Below, piece by piece: positions 6,320-11,785 of a stretch of DNA of 11,785 bases. The DNA comes from Chromatiaceae bacterium (GTDB taxonomy: Bacteria; Pseudomonadota; Gammaproteobacteria; Chromatiales; Chromatiaceae), in contig JAEHCY010000048.1 in NCBI GenBank assembly GCA_016880695.1, forward strand, positions 1 through 11,785. Reading direction: 5' to 3'. How positions within the stretch are numbered: the stretch's first letter is position 1; each line of letters begins with the position of its first letter. The translations under genes and the position numbers were made by a program. The notes below the pieces were generated by a model. It was not told where the DNA came from. It worked only from the letters and a program-made list of their open reading frames with translations, and ran no database searches.

Positions 6320-7881
6320 CCCGCCTTGTCGTTCTTTCCGTTGCTCCGCCGCGGTTCTCCGCAGGGGGACAGATAACCGCTGCGACTCGGGTCCTCGCTC
6401 AAGGCAGTACGCAGACCAGCGGTTAGGGTTCGTAGCACCTTGATGCGGGCGAAAGGCTTGTCGTCGCCTTCAACCAGGGTCCATTCCGCCGATTCGGTGC
6501 TGGTACGCACTACCATTTCGTTCACTGCGGGCCGATAGAGTGGCCATTTCTCCCGGTTCCGCCAGTCCTCATCGGTGATCTTGTAACGCTTGTAGGGGGT
6601 TTCCTCGCGTGCCTTGAAGCGTCGTAGCTGCTCCTCCTCGCTGATCTGCAGCCAAAACTTAAATAGGATGACCCCGTTCTCGACCAATTGCTCCTCGAAC
6701 TGATTGATCTCCGCGTAGGCGCGGCGCCACTCTGTCGGCGCGGCAAACCCCTCCACCCGCTCGACCAGCACCCGCCCGTACCAGGAACGGTCGAAGAGGG
6801 TCATGCGCCCAGCGCGCGGGATGTGTCTCCAGAAGCGCCAGAGATAATGGTGGGCCTTCTCTTCGTCCGTGGGGGCCGCAATCGAGAGGGTGCGGTAAAG
6901 CCGGGCATCCACGGCGCTGGTGATCCGGCGAATGGCTCCCCCCTTACCACCCGCGTCCACCCCCTCGAACACCAGGACACTGGAGCGTTTTTTGCTGTGC
7001 GCCTGCCAGGCCAAAGCATTGAGCTCTCCCTGGAGGTGCCGGAGCTCCTTATCGTAGAGACTCGGTGAGAGCTTCTGCCCAAGCTCGAGATGATCGAGGA
7101 GGGTGATCTGGGCGGAGGGCTCGGGGGGAAGGCTCGGCTCGTCAGCGGGCTCTGGCCTCTGTGGCGCCGACGCCTGGCGCAGTCGGCTGCTGATGGCGCT
7201 GAGCAGGGTCTTTCCGATGGTGAGGTCACGGTACAGGGGGTCATTCGCCTCGATGAGGTACCAGGGAGCGATGCCCCGATCGGTGTGGCGGATGATGCGC
7301 TCTGCCACCCGCTCGAACTGCAGGTAGTGCTCGGCGAACTTCGACTGCGAGGGGGTGGTCTTCCAACGACTACGGTCATCGCGGGCAAGCTGGCGAAGGC
7401 GGCGTTTTTGTTCCTTTTCCGTCAGATGGCACCAGAACTTGACGATCAGCACACCGTCCTGGGTGAGCATCTGCTCGAAGTCGACAATCCGATTGAGCTC
7501 CGCATCGAGCTCTGCATCGTTGCAGAGACCCTGGAAGCGGTACTCCACGGGCGCCAGGTACCAGCCCCCGAACAGGATCGACATTTCCCCCCGGGAGGGC
7601 AGTGCCCGCCAGAATCGCCAATAGCGCGGGCGCTCCCGCTCCTCATCGGTTTCGTCCCAAAAGGCGTAGGTCTGGATACCGCGGGTGTCTGTCCATTCGG
7701 TCAAGCGGTTGACCACCTCGCCCTTGCCGGCGCCATCCACCCCGGAGATGATCACCACAACCGGGATCCCTGCCTGCTGTATCTGGCGCTGGGCCTCGAG
7801 CAGCTCGGTACGTAGCCCCTCCTCCTGCTCGCGGAAGACCGCTTTGCTCACGCTACGGCCAAGTTTGGTGGCTTCGAACAT
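6316..7881 (-). CDS. pap: Polyphosphate:AMP phosphotransferase (two-domain PPK2)
   Basis: This class of PPK2 enzyme transfers phosphate from polyphosphate to AMP, giving ADP; with adenylate kinase it can regenerate ATP. Two PPK2 domains are in tandem. Counting from the upstream ATG at 7908, domain 1 has Walker A GVDGAGKG (56-63). Domain 2 has GVDAGGKG (316-323) and DRSWYGR (373-379), then KFWLQIS and TPYKRYKITDEDWRNR. In domain 1 the second motif is degenerate (FGGWYLAP, 113-120), so domain 2 should be the catalytic one, as in characterised Pap proteins. I place the start at ATG 7879-7881 rather than 7906-7908: the product MFEATKLGRS then matches the family N-terminus and GGAGGT lies just upstream. 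It has 521 residues. Its stop overlaps that of ycfH. Confidence 0.92.
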   Translation of the reverse strand: MFEATKLGRSVSKAVFREQEEGLRTELLEAQRQIQQAGIPVVVIISGVDGAGKGEVVNRLTEWTDTRGIQTYAFWDETDEERERPRYWRFWRALPSRGEMSILFGGWYLAPVEYRFQGLCNDAELDAELNRIVDFEQMLTQDGVLIVKFWCHLTEKEQKRRLRQLARDDRSRWKTTPSQSKFAEHYLQFERVAERIIRHTDRGIAPWYLIEANDPLYRDLTIGKTLLSAISSRLRQASAPQRPEPADEPSLPPEPSAQITLLDHLELGQKLSPSLYDKELRHLQGELNALAWQAHSKKRSSVLVFEGVDAGGKGGAIRRITSAVDARLYRTLSIAAPTDEEKAHHYLWRFWRHIPRAGRMTLFDRSWYGRVLVERVEGFAAPTEWRRAYAEINQFEEQLVENGVILFKFWLQISEEEQLRRFKAREETPYKRYKITDEDWRNREKWPLYRPAVNEMVVRTSTESAEWTLVEGDDKPFARIKVLRTLTAGLRTALSEDPSRSGYLSPCGEPRRSNGKNDKAG

Positions 7882-7885
7882 AACG

Positions 7886-7891
7886 ACCTCC
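7886..7891 (-). promoter_or_regulatory. Ribosome binding site deciding the pap start
   Basis: On the minus strand GGAGGT ends 4 bases before the ATG at 7879-7881. No such sequence precedes the alternative ATG nine codons upstream. This supports the shorter protein. Confidence 0.6.
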
Positions 7892-7903
7892 GGCGATCTA
7901 GTG

Positions 7904-8170
7904 GCCAAGGAACCGCAATTGGCGCCATTTGGCCCTTGGCTGCGCCCTGCTACGCAAGGCTGCGCAGGGCGAACGGCGCTTCACCCATTCGGTGTCGGCA
8001 CCGTTCGCTCCAAGTAGGCCGCAGAGCGGCCGCAGCGAGGGGCCCGCAACCGCTGAATATCGGTTAAGCCTTCAGCGGAGCGAGGCTTCCGTTGTTGTCG
8101 CAGTGGCACCAAACGCCGAAGCGGCATCGGCACCACGCCCCGAAAGCGCATCACACCCCATCCGGTGGGG
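7904..8170. repeat. Palindrome-rich intergenic stretch, possible dispersed repeat element
   Basis: The non-coding stretch between pap and the thioesterase (7882-8242) contains at least eight short perfect inverted repeats: 7904-7910/7934-7940 (GCCAAGG), 7943-7950/7964-7971 (CGCCCTGC), 7969-7976/8001-8008 (GCGAACGG), 8017-8022/8026-8031 (GGCCGC), 8050-8057/8071-8078 (CCGCTGAA), 8066-8071/8083-8088 (AAGCCT), 8115-8118/8122-8125 (GCCG) and 8156-8160/8166-8170 (CCCCA). Two of the arms interlock. AGCGAGG occurs twice (8034-8040, 8079-8085). The open frames here carry no recognisable domain. The density resembles REP/BIME- or MITE-like repeats, but only one copy is in the window, so repetition is untested. 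The pap promoter and the 3' end of the thioesterase transcript must fall here; I could not identify either. Confidence 0.45.
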
Positions 8171-8242
8171 GGTCCCAGGCCATCGCCCCCGGTGTGCATA
8201 GCGGCTCGCGGCTGCAGAGTCCCAGCGCCGGGTGATAGGGTC

Positions 8243-8665
8243 TCAAGGAGCCTCCTCCCGCCAGCGGCTAGGCACCAAACGCCGCTGACCTTCGCGATCC
8301 ATCGCCACATAAGCCAGGGTGGCCGTGGCCACCCGGTGCACGGTGCCTGGGTCCTGCTCCCGTTGCGAGTAGGCCTCCACCTCGACGGTGATGGAGGTTC
8401 GACCGATCCTTAGCAGCCGCGAATACAAGGTGACCAGGTCACCCACCAGGACCGGCTGAACGAAGCGAAAGGCATTGATGGCGACGGTCGCTACACGCCC
8501 CTCGGCTACTTGAACCGCCACCACGCTCCCGGCGATGTCCACCTGGGACATGAGCCAGCCGCCGAAGACGTCGCCAAAGGCATTGGCATCGGCTGGCATG
8601 GCGAGCAGGCGTACCGCAAGCTGCCACTCGCGAGGACTGCAGGGCTCGAGTGTGGGTGTAGTCAT
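8243..8665 (-). CDS. Acyl-CoA thioesterase, YciA-like hotdog fold
   Basis: This enzyme is predicted to hydrolyse acyl-CoA to free acid and CoA in the cytosol. The 140-residue product matches the YciA/ACOT single-hotdog family: LAMPADANAFGDVFGGW (residues 21-37) is followed by LMSQVDIAG (38-46), in which Asp43 is the expected catalytic acid. GRVATVAINAFRFVQPVLVGD (56-76) and the C-terminal ATLAYVAMDREGQ are also typical. Chain-length preference cannot be read from the sequence. The ATG overlaps the stop of the upstream acyl-CoA ligase as ATGA (8662-8665), and AGGA (8672-8675) lies 6 bases before it, so the two are probably translated together. The pair would activate acids and release them again. 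No T-run terminator is visible downstream. Confidence 0.88.
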   Translation of the reverse strand: MTTPTLEPCSPREWQLAVRLLAMPADANAFGDVFGGWLMSQVDIAGSVVAVQVAEGRVATVAINAFRFVQPVLVGDLVTLYSRLLRIGRTSITVEVEAYSQREQDPGTVHRVATATLAYVAMDREGQRRLVPSRWREEAP

Positions 8666-10485
8666 TTATGATCCTGATATAACGCTTCGAGCTCGGCAGC
8701 ATAGGTTTCCAGGATACGCGCGCGCCGCAGCTTCATCGTCGCGGTCATCATGCCGCTCTCGATACTCCAGGGTAGTTCTATCACCCTGACCCTATGGATT
8801 TTAGCGTGACCGGGGAAGCTGTGCAGGCATTGCGCGAGGCGTCCCAGCAGTATCCGCTGCAAGCACGCGCCCGCGCGATCCCGAGCAAGCTCCCCACTCA
8901 AGTCTGCGTGCATCGCCGAGAGCCGAGCGTAGTGCTCCGGGTCAAGGGTTACCAGGGCCGCCAGGAAGGGTCTACCTTCGCCGATGACCATCACCTGGCT
9001 GAACAGACCATCGAGTGCGATCGCTGTCTCCAGATCGGCCGGGGTCACCTTCTCGCCCGTGGACAGTACGATGACCTCCTTGATACGCCCGGTGAGGAAC
9101 AGGCGCCCATCCTGCAGCCGCGCCTGATCACCGGTATGCAACCAGCCCTCGCCATCGATGGCCTCCGCCGTGGCGGCGGGGAGACCCCAGTAGCCAAGCA
9201 TCACGCTGGGGGCGCGCACCAGGAGCTCATCGGAGGTGCCGATACGCACCTCAACACCCGGCAGTGGCCGGCCGATGCTTGCGGGCAGGTTGTCCTGGGG
9301 GGTATTCGCACTGACCACGGGGCTGGCCTCGGTCAGCCCGTAACCCTGGAGGATAGGAACCCCGAGACCCAGGAATGTTCCGGCGATGGTCGGGGAAAGC
9401 GGGGCACCCCCGGATACCGCGATCCGCAAGCGGCCGCCGAAACGCTCCCGGACCTTGCGCGCCACCAAGCGGTCCAACAGCGGCCAAAGGAGCAGGCGCC
9501 AGTCCCAACCGGCGCGGCTCTGCTCATGGGCGAAGCGGAGCTTGCCGATCCTCAGGGCAAGCCGAAACAGCGCACGCAGAGGGGCCGATTCGGTGGCCAG
9601 TTTGTCCTCGATGCGGGCGTAGACGCGCTCGAAGATACGTGGCACCGAGACCAATACCGTCGGGCGGCGATCGAGGAGGTCGGCGGGAAGCTCCGGTATC
9701 GAGCGGGCAAAGGCGACACTAGCACCCACGACCAGGGGCAGATAAAAACCGCAGGTGCGTTCGAGGGTGTGCGACAGGGGCAGGAAGGAAAGAAACCGGT
9801 CGTCGCGGGAAATCTCGACGCATTCCAGCATGGCGCCGATGTCCCAGAGAAGATTGCGGTGACTCAGCATGACCCCTTTCGGCCGCCCTGTGGTGCCGGA
9901 GGTGTAAACGATGGTGGCCAATGCGTCCGAGTCGATCGGCAGTGCCGCATAGGTCGGGGCCTCTTGTGGCAACCAGAGCGCGACCGGCAGGGGCCCGAGG
10001 TCCCGGGCTTCCGGGTGCAAACCCGTCGCGCCCGGTTGTAGGGTGAGGATGCGCTGCAGGTGGGAGAGGGTTTGCGCGATCGGCTCAAGGGCGCGCCATT
10101 GTGCTTCGCCTTCCACCAGCAGCAGCTTGGTACCGGAGTCCTCCAGGAGATAACCGATGTTCTCCGCCCGATCGTTGGGAAAGAGCGGGACCGTGACTAA
10201 GCCGAGTCCCTGGGCCGCTAGGTCGAACAACGCCCATTCCCGGCGGTTGCCCATCATCAGCGCGACGCGATCGCCGGGTTCGAGGCCCTCGCGGCGTAAC
10301 GCCTCCTGCCAGCGACCGGCCTCGGCGGCGAATGCTCGCCAGGTGGTCTCCTCCCACACCCCGTTGGCGCGGTCATAGTTCAGATACGCAATTGCCTCGG
10401 GGCAGCGACGCACCCGCTCGGCCAGCACGCCGCCCAGGGTGTCGGCCTGATCCAGTCGAATAATGTCTTTGTTGTGAGGGGCCAA
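8662..10485 (-). CDS. Long-chain fatty acid-CoA ligase (AMP-forming, FadD15/FAA1-like)
   Basis: This enzyme is predicted to activate long-chain fatty acids to acyl-CoA through an acyl-AMP intermediate. With the start proposed here the protein has 607 residues. The P-loop YTSGTTGRPKG is at 194-204, LSFLPLSHTLERT at 232-244, GYGLTEASP at 381-389, and the hinge region WLHTGDQARLQDGRLFLTGR at 448-467. The C-terminal MKLRR supplies the usual lysine (about 585). These are the signatures of the long-chain subgroup. The start is unsure: the frame stays open to 10695, inside the neighbouring gene, with no ATG or GTG between that gene's stop and the conserved N-terminus. TTG at 10483-10485 leaves a normal N-terminus; CTG at 10513-10515 is another option. 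It is 89 bp downstream of the class V gene on the same strand. Confidence 0.88.
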   Translation of the reverse strand: MAPHNKDIIRLDQADTLGGVLAERVRRCPEAIAYLNYDRANGVWEETTWRAFAAEAGRWQEALRREGLEPGDRVALMMGNRREWALFDLAAQGLGLVTVPLFPNDRAENIGYLLEDSGTKLLLVEGEAQWRALEPIAQTLSHLQRILTLQPGATGLHPEARDLGPLPVALWLPQEAPTYAALPIDSDALATIVYTSGTTGRPKGVMLSHRNLLWDIGAMLECVEISRDDRFLSFLPLSHTLERTCGFYLPLVVGASVAFARSIPELPADLLDRRPTVLVSVPRIFERVYARIEDKLATESAPLRALFRLALRIGKLRFAHEQSRAGWDWRLLLWPLLDRLVARKVRERFGGRLRIAVSGGAPLSPTIAGTFLGLGVPILQGYGLTEASPVVSANTPQDNLPASIGRPLPGVEVRIGTSDELLVRAPSVMLGYWGLPAATAEAIDGEGWLHTGDQARLQDGRLFLTGRIKEVIVLSTGEKVTPADLETAIALDGLFSQVMVIGEGRPFLAALVTLDPEHYARLSAMHADLSGELARDRAGACLQRILLGRLAQCLHSFPGHAKIHRVRVIELPWSIESGMMTATMKLRRARILETYAAELEALYQDHK

Positions 10486-10526
10486 GGCGCTGCTCGAATT
10501 TTTTCGCGGGATCAGTGTGAGCCAAG

Positions 10527-10560
10527 ATTCTAACCGAGCGTCGTGGGGGGGAGGGCTCCC
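10527..10560 (-). promoter_or_regulatory. Possible promoter and operator upstream of the acyl-CoA ligase
   Basis: On the minus strand a good -10 box TAGAAT (10527-10532) lies 41 bases before the proposed TTG start. There is no recognisable -35 box at the right distance. Instead, that position holds a G7/C7 run (10545-10551) and a palindrome, GGGAG GG CTCCC (10549-10560). A -10 without -35 plus a palindrome could mean an activator- or repressor-controlled promoter. This is inference from position only. Confidence 0.3.
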
Positions 10561-10574
10561 GGCGAGCGATAATT

Positions 10575-11708
10575 TCAAGCCGATCGCGCGAACTCGGAAA
10601 CGACCTCGCGGGCGATCTCCAAAGCACGCTCGCACTGCTCGGCGGTGTTGTAGTAGTGGGGAGAAAAGCGGATGCCACCGCCGCGCAGGGCGCAAACCAC
10701 TCCGCGGGCCAGAAGGGCGCGGTGGACGGGCTCCTGGGGGCCGTTGCCCACCCGAAAGGTGACGATGCCCGCCCGCCGGGACGGTTCGCGCGGTGACAGG
10801 AGCAAGAATCCCTGATCATCGATCAGCTCGATCAGCCGCGAGGTCGTCGCGAGAATCGTGCGCTCGATGGTGGCCACCCCCAGCTCCTCGATTAGCGAGA
10901 GGCTCGCCTCGAGCCCATGGATGCCGAGCAGGTTGGGACTGCCGCACTCGAAGCGTCGCGCGCTCCGCGCCGGGGTCCAGTCGAGACGATCATAATCGCC
11001 GGCCCGCTCCAGCATGTGCCAGCCAAATTGGCGCAGGGCGAGGCGGTCCCGGGCCTCCGGGTGGGAGTAAAAGAGGGCCACCCCCTCGGGTCCGAGCATC
11101 CACTTGTGACCGTCGGCGGCCACGAAATCCGCTTGGCAGGCTTCCACGTCGAAGGCAACCGCCCCCAGGCTTTGGATGGCGTCCACGCAGAAGAGGATGT
11201 GGTTGCGCCGGCAAAACTGGCCGATCCGCTCCAGATCGAGGCGCAAGCCCCTGGCATACTGAACCGAGCTCACCGAGATCAGACGGGTGCTGCGGTCGCA
11301 CAGGGCGCAAAGGTCCTGCTCCGGCGTCTGGGTCCGCTCGAGGTCTAGCAGGCGCAGCTCCACACCGGCGGGGGCGAGCGACTCCCAGGGTACCCGGTTG
11401 GAAGGAAATTCCTGGGCAATGCTCACCAGGTTATCGCCGGGCCGCCAATCGAGGCCGTGGGCCACTAGGGAGAGGGCCTCGGAAGTATTCTTGGCGAGCG
11501 CCACATCATCCGCCGAGGGCGCATGGATCAGTCGGGCGAGCCGCTGCTTGAGCCGCTGCTCGGTGACGAGCCAGGTGCTGTAATTGGCCGCCCCAGGTTG
11601 GGCATTCTGCTCGGCGAAGGCCTGCACGGCGGCCACCGTGCGTCGCGGCCAGGGGGCCACCCCGGCATGGTTGAGGTAGATGAGGTCGGGGGCGATCGCG
11701 AATTCCAT
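10575..11708 (-). CDS. Class V aminotransferase-fold PLP-dependent enzyme, substrate unknown
   Basis: This 377-residue protein has the fold-type I, class V architecture of the SufS/CsdA, kynureninase and isopenicillin N epimerase superfamily. The N-terminal motif YLNHAGVAPWP is at 11-21, NTSEALS at 74-80, the PLP-ring aspartate Asp176 in FCVDAIQSLGA, and the Schiff-base lysine Lys202 in ADGHKWMLGPEG. The C-terminus reads VVCALRGGGIRFSPHYYNT. There the segment carrying the active-site cysteine of cysteine desulfurases (GHHCA in SufS) has no counterpart, so a standard desulfurase role is unlikely. Lyase, racemase/epimerase or transaminase activities all remain possible. The ATG at 11706-11708 is the first start after an in-frame stop; no clear Shine-Dalgarno is present. 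It may share a transcript with the ligase 89 bp downstream. Confidence 0.8.
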   Translation of the reverse strand: MEFAIAPDLIYLNHAGVAPWPRRTVAAVQAFAEQNAQPGAANYSTWLVTEQRLKQRLARLIHAPSADDVALAKNTSEALSLVAHGLDWRPGDNLVSIAQEFPSNRVPWESLAPAGVELRLLDLERTQTPEQDLCALCDRSTRLISVSSVQYARGLRLDLERIGQFCRRNHILFCVDAIQSLGAVAFDVEACQADFVAADGHKWMLGPEGVALFYSHPEARDRLALRQFGWHMLERAGDYDRLDWTPARSARRFECGSPNLLGIHGLEASLSLIEELGVATIERTILATTSRLIELIDDQGFLLLSPREPSRRAGIVTFRVGNGPQEPVHRALLARGVVCALRGGGIRFSPHYYNTAEQCERALEIAREVVSEFARSA

Positions 11709-11785
11709 GGTTGCGTGTCGGCGGCTAGAATGATCCCGATTAGTTTAACCCGAAGCGAAACCAGGCCCTGCATTGGAAGAGGAGC
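11709..11785. other. Upstream region of the class V gene, window edge
   Basis: This 77-bp stretch should contain the minus-strand promoter of the class V gene, but I see no convincing -35/-10 pair for it. On the plus strand TAGAAT (11726-11731) resembles a -10 box for a divergent gene beyond the window, with only a poor -35 (TTCCAT, 11703-11708) 17 bp before it. Confidence 0.2.

Noticed and set aside
7090..7815. Plus-strand open frame of 241 codons opposite pap
   Set aside because: It is antisense to strongly conserved PPK2 motifs, with no domain of its own and no convincing ribosome site.
8048..8088. GTTAAGC within the palindromic spacer, resembling part of an integron attC core site
   Set aside because: The matching RYYYAAC partner is absent, and there is no integrase or cassette arrangement in the window.
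8105..8284. 14-base direct repeat (8105-8118 and 8271-8284), one copy inside the thioesterase 3' end
   Set aside because: Only 14 bases match and the flanks differ. One such match in about 12 kb of GC-rich DNA is near chance expectation, so I do not infer a duplicated gene tail.
7929..8310. Small frames on both strands across the palindromic spacer (7929-8201 plus, 7981-8310 minus)
   Set aside because: There are no domains or ribosome sites, and the dense inverted repeats explain the composition better than coding does.
8794..10041. Long plus-strand open frame of 415 codons opposite the acyl-CoA ligase
   Set aside because: It lies wholly within the ligase, shows no recognisable motif, and is the kind of antisense frame expected in GC-rich DNA.
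10486..10695. Extension of the acyl-CoA ligase N-terminus up to an ATG at 10693-10695
   Set aside because: It would overlap the end of the class V gene by about 120 bases, and the added Arg/Pro-rich residues do not resemble ligase N-termini.
10793..11551. Plus-strand frame of 252 codons opposite the class V gene
   Set aside because: It is an Arg/Pro/Gly-rich low-complexity translation typical of an antisense shadow.

Overview
The window looks like ordinary chromosome from a GC-rich gammaproteobacterium. The order fabG-acpP-fabF-mltG-tmk-holB-pilZ-ycfH is the conserved lipid-synthesis/replication cluster of that class. A type IV pilus PilZ gene between holB and the TatD-family gene is the Pseudomonas-type arrangement, also found in other gammaproteobacteria. 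I cannot name a genus. Every coding call rests on motifs read in the translated sequence and on family knowledge; no database search was run.

Left part (1-6319, plus strand). The window opens inside fabG (ketoacyl-ACP reductase). Then come acpP (acyl carrier protein) with its own sigma70-type promoter, a hairpin followed by a T-rich run that looks like an attenuator, and fabF (ketoacyl-ACP synthase II). A 139-bp gap sits where many relatives carry pabC. A tight run follows: mltG (peptidoglycan lytic transglycosylase), tmk (dTMP kinase), holB (clamp-loader delta prime), pilZ, and a TatD/YcfH-type metal-dependent hydrolase. The tmk and holB reading frames overlap by 11 bases.

Right part (6316-11708, minus strand). 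A two-domain polyphosphate:AMP phosphotransferase (pap) converges on ycfH, with overlapping stop codons. Upstream of pap is a 361-bp non-coding stretch (7882-8242) packed with perfect inverted repeats, the least explained part of the window. Beyond it, transcribed leftward, lie a class V PLP-dependent enzyme of unknown substrate, a long-chain acyl-CoA ligase and a YciA-like acyl-CoA thioesterase. The last two overlap by ATGA, so they are probably translationally coupled.

Together, the left block builds fatty acids on ACP and supplies cell-wall and replication functions. The right block handles CoA-activated fatty acids and polyphosphate-based nucleotide energy. I found no CRISPR array, tRNA, rRNA, transposase or phage gene, and nothing I would call a new multi-gene system. 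The most useful leads are the palindrome-rich spacer, the unusual start of the ligase, the regulatory hairpins around acpP, the missing pabC, and the unassigned class V enzyme.
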